A stretch of 64,000 nt of DNA, taken from NCBI GenBank assembly GCA_949130485.1, contig OX422188.1, positions 4,725,307 to 4,789,306 of the forward strand, read 5' to 3'. The notes under the pieces are model-generated. The model was not told the origin of the DNA and did not search any database. It saw nothing but the letters and a program-made list of their open reading frames with translations. The stretch's first letter is position 1; each line of letters begins with the position of its first letter. This DNA is from Agelas oroides (taxonomy: Eukaryota; Porifera; Demospongiae; Agelasida; Agelasidae). Shown in pieces: positions 10,912 to 49,964 of the stretch. Made by a program: the position numbers and the translations under genes.

Positions 10912-12500
10912 TCCAGGAAGCAGCAATATCCGTTTTGCTCCGTACCTGGTGGTCGACGGCCAAGATTTTGTCTCGTCTACCTGGATTCATCGCCCGTTTC
11001 TCAGGCCAGTCAAACTCGGACGGCGCGCCCTGTTGCCGCTGCCCTTGCTTGGTTGTTGCTTGCTGCCGGAGATGTCGAAGCTAACCCAGGGCCAGGGCTG
11101 GGACTAAGACAGGCGAGGAAGTTCAAGTTTCCCTGCGGTGTCTGTTCTGCACCTGTAAAATCCAATCAACGCGGTGTCCAGTGTGAGTGCTGCTATTACT
11201 GGCTGCATGCAAGATGCATTGGTACGGATAGAGAAGAACACACCCACCTACAAAACTCTACTGACCCCTGGTGTTGTAAAAAGTGTCTTGATGAAGCTTT
11301 ACCATTCTTCAGTGTTTCGAATTCAGACTCCATCTTTGATTGCTCAAGCAGCAGCTCATCAAGCTCACCAAGCACCCCCAGTGTTTGTAATACCACTCAG
11401 CCACAACTGCCTACACCACCACACCTGACTTTCCTAAACCTGAACTGTACAAGCCTCCTTCCCAACCTAGATGACTTGCGTATATTTGCAGAAGCTCAGT
11501 CACCTGATATCATCACCCTGTGTGAGACCTGGCTTGATGACTCCATTAAAAATGATGAAGTAGCCATCGAAGGATATGTTCTGGTTCGCCGGGACAGAAA
11601 CAGACATGGAGGCGGTATTGGCATATCTATATATCAGAGAAAGCTTGTCCTTCTCACAGACTCTAATCCACTCCTCTATTGAGTTCCTGCTTATAAGCCT
11701 AAACCTGAAATCTGGGAATCTTTTATGTGGCCTATTTTACCGTCCTCCATCCTCCCCCAATGCAGTTGCGACCTTGGAATCAGCCCTCGAGTCACTACCC
11801 CCAGCCAAATTAAAATCCCTGATTCTCCTAGGTGACTTTAACATCAACTTTCTTTCTCCCTCAGATCCCCTACAAGAGCAGATTCAGTCCATTTCTCTCT
11901 AAGACAAGTTGTTACTGCTCCTACCAGAGTCACACCCACAACCTCAACTGTCATTGATCATGTCTACTTGTCTGAAAACCTTGGCCTTCCTCATGCAACA
12001 TTCTACCCCCACTAACTGGGTCCGACCATAACAGTGTTGCAATCTCCCTCCAACTCTCTCCACCTTATCAAAAGGCCACTCGTAGAAAAATCTGGTTATA
12101 CAAAAATGCCGACTTCGAAACTGCAAACGACACTCTGCAGTGCATCCCCTCAGCCTTCTTCCCAGATGATGATGTAGATGCCTTCTGGACTCAGTGGTTT
12201 GACTTATTTATGGAGAAGTGCATCCCTACAAAGAACATCTCCTCCCATCGCAGATTGCCATACATCACAAAAGAACTTGTTCTCCTCATTCGGAAGAAGG
12301 TACGCCTCTACAAGCAAGCTGTCAGGTTAAACACTACAAACTCTTGGCTCAAGTATAACAAACCACGCAACAGAGCCACCTCTGCCCTTCGAAAGGCCAA
12401 GCAGTCCTTCTTCACAAATCTCTCCAGTAAGATCCGTTCCCCAAAGGACTTCTGGTCAGCTTACCATAAACTCTCACCGAAGCATCATAGGATACCATGA
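10912..12500 (+). pseudogene. LINE ORF: 2A-like motif, PHD finger, APE endonuclease
   Basis: The frame is open from 10912, after a TGA at 10906. Residues before the 2A site form a hydrophobic stretch. After GDVEANPGP comes a C4HC3-like finger: CGVC, CECC, WLHARC and WCCKKC (about 11130-11295). A serine run follows (11340-11380). The endonuclease starts near 11420 with LNLNCTSL and CETWLDDS. Near 11640 the frame shifts. Downstream are GLFYRPPSS and LLGDFNINF (to 11902), and after more lesions GSDHNSVAIS (about 12025), the endonuclease SDH motif. A last open stretch (12210-12500) is the Lys/Arg-rich linker before RT. Frameshifts and stops make it non-functional. Confidence 0.8.
11053..11094 (+). 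other. 2A-like ribosome-skipping motif
   Basis: Codons read LLLAAGDVEANPGP, matching the D-V/I-E-x-N-P-G-P consensus at which 2A peptides make the ribosome release one chain at Gly and resume at Pro. Similar motifs are documented near the N-terminus of APE-type LINE proteins in sea urchins and other animals. Here it sits directly before the PHD finger. Confidence 0.85.
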
Positions 12501-12938
12501 GAACCTTTCATATTTATCCCAAATTGCCAGAGATCCTAGTGAAAAAGTAAATCTTCTAAACCACTTCTTCTGTTCCTGTTTCAATGATAATACTCCCAGT
12601 ATGTTACCCACTCCTACCCCTGCTCCCTCTGACACTCCAACCCTCTCAACTATTTCTTGTTCTGAGGAGGAGGTTTTCCATCTATTATCCACCTACAAGT
12701 CAGTCACCCTCATCTTTTAAATCTGCTCTGCAGAACTATGTGTACACTCACTCGCTTTCCTTGTAATCTTTTGTTATCTCACCCTAGCAACTTTTGCTAT
12801 CTTTTGATTTGTTTGCTGTTACTCTACCTATCCTTTTTGTTTTGGGGAAGGTCACCTTTACTAGCCATTGAGCTATCTCACCAACCCTTATGCATCCTTT
12901 GCATTAAAATTTTCATAAATATAAAATAAATAAATAGT

Positions 12939-13261
12939 ACATAATCACACCATAGGCTAGTCTCGTCCCCAGACCAAATTTTTCGTGCACACCCTGCGGC
13001 TTGTCAAAATATAGGGTCTGGACACCTTCACTGGGGAAACCGGGAGACAGTAATGGTAAGTGTTAATTGCAATATCAGTTACTACCTGCTTTGGTCTTGG
13101 CACTCAAAAATCTGCAAGCTGGCTATCTGTGATGACATTTACACGTAATTTCATTCCTTGAGCAATCTGATTGGTGCGACAACTAGCCCGATACGCTCTC
13201 GTATAATTACGCCCCAGAGTATCCTATACTGTAAGTGTTGGTTTTTTTGTCTTGTAGGTTT
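12939..13261. other. Spacer between retroelements
   Basis: No gene seen. The text near 13262-13290 (AAAACCTCTGAGAAGAGGAC) resembles the right end of the pogo-like MITE, suggesting an older repeat remnant. Confidence 0.4.
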
Positions 13262-14245
13262 AAAAGAAAACCTCTGAGAAGAGGACAACCTAAACTCCAT
13301 AGAAACCAGCACCTAGTTCACCATGGAGAGGGAGTCAGAGGGAAAGCTTCCATTTCTGGATGTAAGGATTGAGCACCATCAGGATGGGTCCATCTCCACT
13401 GCAGTGTTTAGGAAGCCCACAAACACTGATAAGTATCTGGATTTTGCCTCTCACCATTCACTGAATCACAAGAAGGTTGTTGTTCGTACACATCAATACC
13501 ATCTCATTGACATTTGAGGCACATGAGGAAGGAAGGAACGTAATGTAAATGCCCTGCCAAAGATTTGATATCCCAAAAGGTTTCTCCACCAAAGTACAAG
13601 CACCCCCTCCCCTTCCTCCTGCTCTGTGTGATGCAGTTGGACACCGTACCCAAGGGTAACAGTTTGCCTCCCATTTATTCATAGTATCTTGGAACCATTG
13701 AAAAGGGCTTTGAAGGATGTTCACATTCGGACTGTGATGAGGCTACACCAGACCTTGAAGCGAAGCCTTGGTACACCCAAAGGATGCCATCCCAGACATG
13801 GAGTGTGGTGTACTGTGCTGATTGCCCAGCCAACTATGTGGAAGAGACCAAGAGGAAGCTGTCCAAGAGACTAGAGGAGCATCAGAGGGCAGATAACTGA
13901 CTTTAATGCATCAGCCATAACGGAACATACATGGAGTGCAAGCCACAGTGTGGATTGGAATGGGGTCACTGTCTTAGAACAACACAAGAACCTACACCCC
14001 AGGCTAATACTGGAATTATACCACATTAGGAAGCAGCCCCTCCCACTAAACAGAGACAAGACCTCCTTTCTGCTTATGACCATCTATTTAAACTTTGTAT
14101 ATTTTTTTACCACCCCCACCTTTCCCCATATTTTTACACCTGTATTTTTACAAATTTTCCAGCCTCTTTTTCTCTGTGTGGTAGTACATAGATGATGGTA
14201 GCTGTATAGCTATTGAAACGTTTGTTGATCAGATAGTTTTCCTGA
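13262..14245 (+). mobile_element. Second Penelope-like element, degraded
   Basis: The first frame (13323-13490) reads GKLPFLDVRIEHHQDGS and FRKPTNTDKYLDFASHHS, the same RT region as the element at 4.2-5.8 kb but clearly divergent. After deletions and frame changes come LKRALKDV (about 13700) and CADCPANYVEETKRKLSKRL (about 13815-13875), the GIY-YIG nuclease with YIG altered to YVE. A C-terminal LILELYHIRKQPLPLNRDKT (about 14000-14060) follows. A hammerhead-like remnant ends the copy. Confidence 0.82.
14186..14236 (+). ncRNA. Hammerhead-like remnant at 3' end of second Penelope-like element
   Basis: The sequence TAGATGATGG, stem GGTAGCT / AGCTATT with a GTAT loop, then GAAAC-GTTT-G-TT. The GAAAC/GTTTG end fits the minimal type I hammerhead of these elements better than in the first element. 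The CTGATGA part is degraded to TAGATGA. Confidence 0.55.
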
Positions 14246-15405
14246 CTGGTGAAACAAAGTTTTTACTGATATGTTTTACAAGGATGTTATGTTTCTTGTG
14301 AGTCAGCCCTCAGAATTCTCTACAGTGCTCAAGAGCAAGATATAACTTTCTGCTGTAGTATATATAGAAAGGATTTTTGTATTTATGGAAGTGGACAACA
14401 AGCACTTGCACAATTTTGTGGAGGAAAGTTGCACGCATGTCATCAAGTGACCTAGGTGGTTCACTATGGTTTCACGTAGTGAACTGATTTGAGAACCTTT
14501 TGCCAATGCTATAGTTAAGAGCATTGATACATGAATGATGATAGTTTGAAAGCTCAAACATAAAGAGGGTGAAAAATACTTAGCAAAAATACCACTTGAA
14601 TGTTGTGTGGGCTCTGGTGATGCTACTGTGCAAATTTTAAGTCCCAAACTTCCCAAAATGTTAACTCTCAAATCAGAATGTCAACTTGAATTGATTTTAG
14701 ACAATTTCATGAGCAGCATAAGTACATGTGCTGCAGTAACTAACAATTTTTGTAACTGAAGTCCTATAAGTTGTCCAACAGCAACAAGGTACTCACTTAG
14801 TGGTACTTTTCCCACTGACATGCTCTCTTTTATTCACTCAACTAATCGCTATCTCAGCAGCATTGTTAAGCTCTCCTACCATCCAATTTTTGATTGCTTG
14901 TAGTTTCAATAACTTGCAGTAACTGCAAGCGATAAAAAACTGAATGGTGGGAAGACTTGGGATCGAGGCTAGCTATTGTCATATGTGCCAGCAATCTATA
15001 AGGGTGATTATTATTATGTAGGCCATCATAAGTTTGTTTGTATTTTTGGGGGCTATGAAAAACGAGGGTCAAAGTACATCTTTTCCCTCTTTCAACTACC
15101 ATATATGGGAAAAAAACTGCAAGCGATACATATCATAGTGTTTTTAAAATCTCATAGCTGTCTTCCCCTGGAGCACTGTATGGCACTTAGTGTCTACTTA
15201 CTATAATATTAGGAAACAAACTGGGTATACTTCAAGAGGGTAGCTATTACATTGTGGCAATCCTTAATACAAACCAGTCTCACAATACACGTTTGTATAA
15301 GTTTAGGTGAAGCTATAAATATACAGGCTATATTGAGGTCAAACTACAACAGAACGATGCCAATAGCAGGCATACAAACTAGTTTGTAGTATATATAGTA
15401 GTACT
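14246..15405. other. 3' flank of receptor gene; no gene seen
   Basis: Only short frames without domains on either strand. Part of it is probably the receptor's 3' untranslated region, since that gene's stop lies at 15406-15408 on the minus strand. Confidence 0.5.
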
Positions 15406-43138
<27,733 letters not shown>

Positions 43139-43880
43139 TGCGTTGCCGCAAAAATTAATCCAGCGAAGTGCAACTAGCGCGTTCCTAGGCCGCGCCTACT
43201 CGTTCACCAAGGAATTCCCCGTGCTTCAATATACAACAATGCATGAATATTGCCCAGAGTCCTATAGACATGAATATCACAAGTGTCATCCAATAATACA
43301 TGAATACAGGCAGAGTTCCGCCCTTTGTCTAGCTACCACACACAATCTCACTATCCTGACTTCCTCACTATACCGGTATGACTCAATCTGCTATCCCTAC
43401 TGTGTCTGCACCTGCTACCTTACTATCACCTTCAAGCATTTTGTACACAAAAAAAAAGAAGAATAAGTATAGCTATAGGCATGCATTTACAAGTACATGT
43501 ATTATCTAAGCTGTACATGTAACATCATTCATGACTAAAGTTATTTGCACAGTATGCACTTCCCTTACACTAATACCATACGCGTGGATCATATTTCAGT
43601 ATTTCATCAAATCTTGCCATATCTAAACTTAACTACAGCCTCCCACAAATGCTTTACATTCTTTAAATTAGCACAGGAAAAGTAGCCACCCAACTGTAGT
43701 AATCAATGTTAAAATAACAACAGTGACATACTATACCTAGCTACATATGCAAAGGTAGGTGCAACATCTGACTCTGGATTATGGACCGGATTATGGACTC
43801 AATTTTGGACTTGATTATAGACTGGACATTAGCTAACTGTCAACACAGTGTGCATGTGAGTGCTTTAGCTCAAGAAGACC

Positions 43881-44528
43881 CATGAACGAATTGTGTGCTT
43901 GTTTGTGTTTAATCATCTGTCTGTGGTTCTACAGCCTCTCAGTCTGGTCTTGCACCAAAGAGTTGCATACTAATGCCTAATGTAAGTTTTGGACGGGAAG
44001 AAAATCTAGGATCTTCCAAACACTAGTCTTTTACACTGAGCCACTGGACCCACGGCAAGTCTGCATGCTTATAGCAGCCAGGCTAGCTATATGAATGTTA
44101 GGTAGTCCTTTGCCAATGTATAGGGTTATACAGATTCAGGTTTACCATCTGCATAGATGTCAGCGTTTATAACAGACAACAATATGTCAGGAGATAATTG
44201 AGCCGGAAACTGAGGTGGTGGACAGTAAGAATATCCACTCAGGCAATGTGCTTGTAATCCCTATTTACAATAGGACTGTATGAAAAAGACAGCTGAAATC
44301 AGCTATGGCCTCTAGCCTGGCTGCCATAACTTAAGCATACAGACTTGCCGTGGGTCCAGTGGCTCAGTGTAAACGACTAGTGTTTGGAAGATCCTAGATT
44401 TTCTTCCCCTCCAAAACTTACATTAGGCATTATTATGCAACTTCTGGCACAAGGCCAGGCTGAGAGGCTGTAGAACCACAGGCAGATGATTAAACACAGA
44501 CAAGCACACAACTCGTTCACATGCTTAT
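43881..44528. repeat. Inverted pair of SINE-like units, about 220-bp arms
   Basis: 43881-44105 and 44307-44528 are inverted copies, sharing AAAATCTAGGATCTTCCAAA and GAGCCACTGGACCCACGGCA. Read in the opposite direction, the arms have TGGCTCAGTG (box A-like) and GATCCTAGATTTTC (box B-like). The 200-bp centre is unique. Confidence 0.78.
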
Positions 44529-46027
44529 CCCACAATGCATGCTCGGCATTCCTCTAGCTAGTGATATCATGCTAAACACTTGTTGGTCTTAATTGGCACA
44601 CAGTCAACGAACCACATCTCACATGTGTCTCTGCTCAAAGTATGTCTAATAGATGTTAGGGTTCCTGGGTGCGTGCATGTAAAACTTTGCATCAAAAGCT
44701 TTCAATGTCCACATGTTAGTCAACAGTTGACCAGTGGAGTAGCTACACTGCAAAAACACTTGGGTTACTTCAACCACATTTTTAGGTTGTCTCAGTTGCT
44801 TCAGTGTGACCAAGGAATGCTACCAAATAGAAGGTTCATTGAGGAACTTTTTCATTAGTTACATTAGCTTGTCTCATCTTTCAGAAGACCTATTTGGCTA
44901 CATTCCTGGCATTACTTCCACAACCATGCAACCAAGGAACTTTTCCAGGGGCACATGTGTAAGATCAAAGAAACAACAAACCTCACCAGAAATGCTGATT
45001 TATAGGCTTTCTGAAAGGAGACACTAATTTTAACAAAAGACGGAAGCTTCTCAACCAAACTCTTTCAAATTGTAAGCATTCCTTGAACTTAATTTACATG
45101 TTACGCACACAAAAGGAATGCAACTTAGGTGACCAAAATATGGTTGAAGTAACCTAAACCTTTTTACAGTGTATGTAAGTTCACTGAGGGGAGGCCAATA
45201 TTGTACTAAACTCTTAGTCAGTCTTGCCAGGTCTTTTTACTCCATGTGCTGTGGCCATGTGTGGATGTAACTTGCAAGAAGGTGGGACTAAAACAATCAC
45301 ACCACATGACGATAATGCGACAGTTAGCTAGTAGATAGCTAGTGAAGTGTTTCAGGACATGGCTTCAAGACACTTGCTTCATGCTGGCCTCATCTCCCAG
45401 CGTAAACCAGTGTTGCTAGCTAAATGGATGGAGACTGAATGTGAGATGTAAGTGACCGGGAATATAGTTCTGCAGTACAATACTATTACATAGTCTTGTT
45501 CCCAGATTGCATTTGTCACTTGGCAAAAAGGTAGTTTGGGGCTAACTACATCACACAGGTGTAACTCTATATATACAGTTAGTGAAGAGTTTTGTGCAAG
45601 AGCTTACATATGCACTTCTGCAATGTCATTATGGAAGAGGAGGTTAGTATAATAGGGAGCGGAACAGAATTCTCAATCTCCTGTATCCTCGTAGTATCAG
45701 CAGCTGGACCCATACTTGTGGTTATATAGCTCTGGAGCAGCTATGTTGGAGAGAGATTTGTCCTCTGTGGATTTAGTCTTGTTCCACTCACTCAACCTCT
45801 TCTGCTGAGGGTCTGGTATCTGGTATAAACTGTCACAGCTAACTTGAATCTCTGAGAATCAAATGAGTACTTGAACTATTGTTTTAGTTCACAGACCAGC
45901 TAAATGAAAGTAGTAGCAATGCCAGCAGTATAATACTTCTATGACTTATCTTTAGTTGGGTGTAGATCAATAATTGTTATCTACAAGTTGTGTGACTTAT
46001 CTACTTTTGGTTAATGTTGTCATGTAG

Positions 46028-46030
<3 letters not shown>
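44529..46030. other. Intergenic, no gene seen
   Basis: Short frames only. A shared motif TTGGGTTACTTCAACCACAT / TATGGTTGAAGTAACCTAAAC (44760-44780 and 45139-45160) forms an inverted pair that may mark another small MITE of about 400 bp. Confidence 0.45.

Positions 46031-46076
<46 letters not shown>
46031..46076. repeat. (GA)n microsatellite
   Basis: Uninterrupted GA repeat of about 23 units. Confidence 0.95.
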
Positions 46077-46079
<3 letters not shown>

Positions 46080-46441
46080 AACTCATCACCCTGGAAGTTG
46101 GCTCCAGAGGAGTAATAAACTCTGCTGGCTTCCAGCACCTAAAGACCACCTTGAACATCACCACTAGTGAGATGACAAAATTGATGTTTGAACTTTGCAA
46201 ACGGACCATCCAAGGCTCCTATAGCATTTGGTGTTGCAGAAACAGGAATGTCATGTAAAAATTGTTTGTGTAAATCCATACTGTTTTGTAAACTATAAGT
46301 TATAGCCATACGATTACTGTGGTGGACCAATTATTTATGTACAATGCGATTGCTCAGCATTTTGGCATGTAACTGGAGTATACCACCCCCTTCTCTTGTA
46401 ATGTATGTCTCATGCAATACAATGAAGGAGTTTGTTTGTTT

Positions 46442-46612
<171 letters not shown>

Positions 46613-47117
46613 TAGCCCACATGCAGCATGTGCCAACTGTCAGACTGATAGTACGAACTGCTGCTGTACTCCAGAAGAGTTTGCTCATTTCCAATGCAGT
46701 TCAGATGACTCAGAAATATTGGGCGACTTCCAGCACCACTACTGATGTAGGGGTATGCAACTAAAATTGGGATGTAGAGAGGTCATTTTTATTGGTGCAT
46801 GCATGGTGTCTGACTAAATATAGAATATAATCACCAACTGGAGAATGTTCAATGCTATAAATATTTGGGCCTACTGAACTGTAACTGTATTGGGAACAAG
46901 GCTAGGCTTGCTGTTATCTTCAGATCTCAGTTGGACTGACCACATTGAAACTGCTTGCTAGAAAGCCTTTGGGTCTACTACATGCAGCCACCGTCAATTT
47001 AGCAATAATACTGACCCATGCCATGTGTCATGGAATCTTGTGAGACCAAAATGAAAATATGAAGCTCAAGTCTGGCACCCACATATACGGCCAAATATAA
47101 AAACACGCTGGAAGGAA

Positions 47118-47147
47118 ACCATAGTCTACAGGACCTACAGATGGACG

Positions 47148-47234
<87 letters not shown>

Positions 47235-47250
47235 TGTGTGTGTGTGTGTG
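47118..47250 (-). pseudogene. Orphan receptor B-exon start with (CA)n tract
   Basis: GGAAACCATAGTCTACAGGA and CCTACAGATGGACGAAGTGT match the acceptor side of the receptor B exons, including the adjacent (GT)52 tract. On the minus strand it would encode GPVDYGFL. Only about 28 bp of exon remain. It lies about 4 kb upstream of the receptor's first exon, outside the gene. Confidence 0.7.
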
Positions 47251-47712
47251 GCAGGCAACGTGTCCATTGCACTTTGAGTCAGTGAAAACAAGATCAATGA
47301 TTTTTCTGTCTTATTCTTATTCTTATTTGGAGGTGCTTGTTTGTGTGTGATATACTATACAGAGTACTATCAAGCTGAGCTGCCTGGTATCAAGCTATAT
47401 GAATATTGTGCATGCATGACAGTTTTGCTACTTTCTTTAAAATCTACTGTTTTATTTGCTGGTCATCAGGAGAGTTCCCAGTCTGATCCTCGCACAACCA
47501 TAGGTTTCGCCTCCTTTCAAACTCCCGACCTGTGGATGGCCACAGAAAGGGCAGAGCCACTCCCATATGTACATGCATGGAGTCTATTTCCATGGTAGTG
47601 ATGCTGGGGTACGGTGTGAGCACAGGCAGTACTCATGTGAAAGTTTGGCAAGTAGAATAGCATTGATGAATAGATGTGCTATGGAAAACTGAGGTGGCTA
47701 GCTAAGTAGGCT

Positions 47713-49190
47713 GTGGATTTGGCTGCAAAAGTGGTACCATTTGGTCAGTCCAATGGTGCTGATAGCATTTGCTACTTCAGGTATCCAGATTACATAATAG
47801 TAGTGTGCACTTCCTATCACTCTGGTTGTACTGAGGGAGATGTACATCTTGCTGGAGGGGAGACAGCAATGGAGGGAACGGTGGGGGTGTGCCATAACCA
47901 GATGTGGTGGGCTGTTAGTGGCTCCTACTTCTGGGAATGGGACTTCAGAGATGCCATGCACTGTTGTGTGCAGGCATTTACACTACCCAGCAAATTGTGA
48001 GTAGTGTATACTTTCCAATACCAGAAATGACTTGTTTCACATACAGTGACAATTCCCTTGTCCACTGCTCACTTTAATTACTGGTTCATGATCTTGCGTT
48101 AATCATACCAGGACAGTTTCCTTGTGCAGTGCTCACTTTAATTACTGGTTAATGATCTTGCATTAATCATTCAGATACCATCACCATCAACATCAGTGGA
48201 AATGTTCCCACTACACAGTGGAATTTTGTGCAGATTAATAATAACCCAACACCCCTCCACAATGGGACATATGAAACTTTACTATCTCTACAGCTATACT
48301 TTCAGCAGTTTGGGTGTTCTAAAGACTATTGGTGCTTTGTTTATGATAGCAGCAGAGGTGGAATAGAATATCTGTTGACTTGCAATACTATGGTGAGTTA
48401 AAAATTCAACAATCCATTTTCATTTGTAGCCGTACCAACCACAATAATTTCTATTCTAATTCTATAGAGCTACCCAGGATTTCCATTTCAATAATATTTT
48501 ATGGGTCATGAACAGCAGAGTCATCTCCACAGCTAGTAAAGAGGAGCTTGTGATCAGTGTAGCTGCAAATGACACCAGCTGCAGCCCCTTCTGTCGATAT
48601 GTGTGTCTGGTGAACAACTCGATCAGTGACTACAACAGAGGCCACATTCCTCATGAAACAGAAAGGAGATATTATTGTAGTTGCTGATACACATCTTAAA
48701 GGTGGGAAATAGAGCATAGATATAGAATCATGCAAAAGGCAAAGGTGGGAACCTGCTCCTATTGCCCCCTGAATGATAAATGTTGTATACTGGCATTTTC
48801 TCTTATCAGATAAACTGCAAGTTGTGTTGGATCTCAAGAGCTCCAGTCAATGTGATATCTTGAATGTAGGTACACAGCTCAGTATAGTACTCTGCACTGC
48901 TATAAGTATTGTTTCCTATATTAACAAATGTATAACCTTTTCTCCAGAATGACATCCAACTGATGCTGAAAACAGGCATTGCTGATGGCATGCAATCCGA
49001 GAAATGTGTTTCTGTAACATTCCGATATGAAGGAGTCTGAAGTGACCTGCTCAGCAGACAACAGCACCGTGACCTTCACCACCACAGTAGTGTACTCCAC
49101 AGAGAGTGGAAATACAACACTAAGCAGCAAATACCAGTGCAGTTATACCTATTGGCCGTCAGACTGCATCTATCTTTGGTGTGTGTAGCC
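47713..49190 (+). pseudogene. SRCR-containing receptor pseudogene
   Basis: A first exon (to about 47996, donor gtgagt) carries the N-terminal half of a scavenger receptor Cys-rich domain: VHLAGGETAMEGTVGVCHNQ, MWWAVS, WDFRDAMHCCVQ, TLPSK. Its normal G-F/L-P ending is mutated and the second SRCR half is missing. Further exon-like pieces follow: 48175-48392 (NISGNVPTTQWNFVQINNNP, CSKDYWCFVYDSSRGG), from 48468 (SYPGFPFQ, then shifted: STASKEELVISVAANDTS, CSPFCRYVCLVNN), about 48811-48867 (KLQVVLDLKSSSQCDILN) and 48948 on (NDIQLMLKTGIADGMQS, then shifted: EVTCSADNSTVTFTTTVV). At least two frameshifts break it. A Thr/Pro-rich, stop-containing stretch continues to about 49345. N-glycosylation sites and paired Cys suggest a former extracellular protein; I know no name for the non-SRCR part. 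Confidence 0.68.
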
Positions 49191-49689
49191 CCTCCTGCAC
49201 AGCATGCAGAGCCACAACCACATTCAACAACTTCTAAACTACAGCCATGAGTAGAAGAATCACGTCCAACCATTACACCAGAGCCACAGGTGGAACAACC
49301 AACATGTCTAACCATTGCAGAGCCACAAGAACCACAAACATCAATCACAGAAACTTGTCTGCTGGCTAGCATACATTGTTATGCGTGAACCAGGTAGTAG
49401 CTATAACAGACTATAAACTGGCAAGTTTAGCTACATAGCAGACAGATACCTGCATTTGCTTACGCTTGATGGAATTGTGAGGAAAAGACAATGGATGGGA
49501 ATTACTTTTTGTGACTGATTTCAATGAACCAGTCAATATCTAATGAAGTTCTGATGGTACGTACTATAGCTATACAGGTGACCGTCAGGTGTTGTGTTGC
49601 AGAGAATCTTATCTTTCAGTCAATGCCTAATTGAGTTCTGGTAACACATACTGAAGGGCTCCAGGTGTTGCAACTGGAGCACATAGAAG

Positions 49690-49862
49690 TACCTGTGAGA
49701 GCTGGTGGTCATAGCTCAGTGGACAGAGCACTTGTACTGGTAGCTCAAGCCAGAGGTCCAGGGTTTGATTCCCGGTGGCTACCAGCTGCAGCTCTATTTT
49801 CACCACATGCCATCAAACATACAAGTTTTCTCTCCTTTAGGGCATGTTAGAAAAGAATCTGT
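49690..49862 (+). mobile_element. tRNA-like SINE
   Basis: GGTCATAGCTCAGTGGACAG is a good box A and GGGTTTGATTCCCGG a good box B, with GTAGCTCAAGCCAGAGG between them. The tail continues with CTCTATTTTCACCACATGCC. It shares the core of the 19.3 and 41.7 kb copies. A true tRNA is unlikely because the spacing between the boxes is too long and the acceptor stem does not pair well. Confidence 0.75.
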
Positions 49863-49964
49863 TCTGAGCAGCAAAAACTTCTGGCCATTCTTGGTGTCTC
49901 ATTCTTGCTGTATAGCCTCAGGTAGCACTGTTGTAAGTCTAATGGCTAATTTGCTCCAGCTGTG

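Larger units (their letters stand above)
10816..12938 (+). mobile_element. CR1/L2-like LINE with internal deletion of RT
   Basis: The element carries a 2A-like motif, a PHD-type zinc finger and an APE-type endonuclease, followed by a linker region. It then jumps at about 12720 to a 3' untranslated region ending in ATAAATATAAAATAAATAAA. The reverse transcriptase expected between them is absent, so this copy cannot move by itself. The clade assignment is by domain content only. Confidence 0.82.

Noticed and set aside
46139-46330. Harbinger-transposase-like GALDGPF in a 63-codon frame
   Set aside because: The similarity is too short and the rest of the DDE motif is absent.
48499-48837. 112-codon minus-strand frame opposite the SRCR pseudogene
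   Set aside because: The plus strand shows exon-like sequence with Cys pairs, glycosylation sites and matching splice signals, so this frame is most likely a shadow.
49705-49790. Functional tRNA gene
   Set aside because: Box A and B are good, but their spacing is too long and no proper acceptor stem forms. The same core recurs as a SINE elsewhere.
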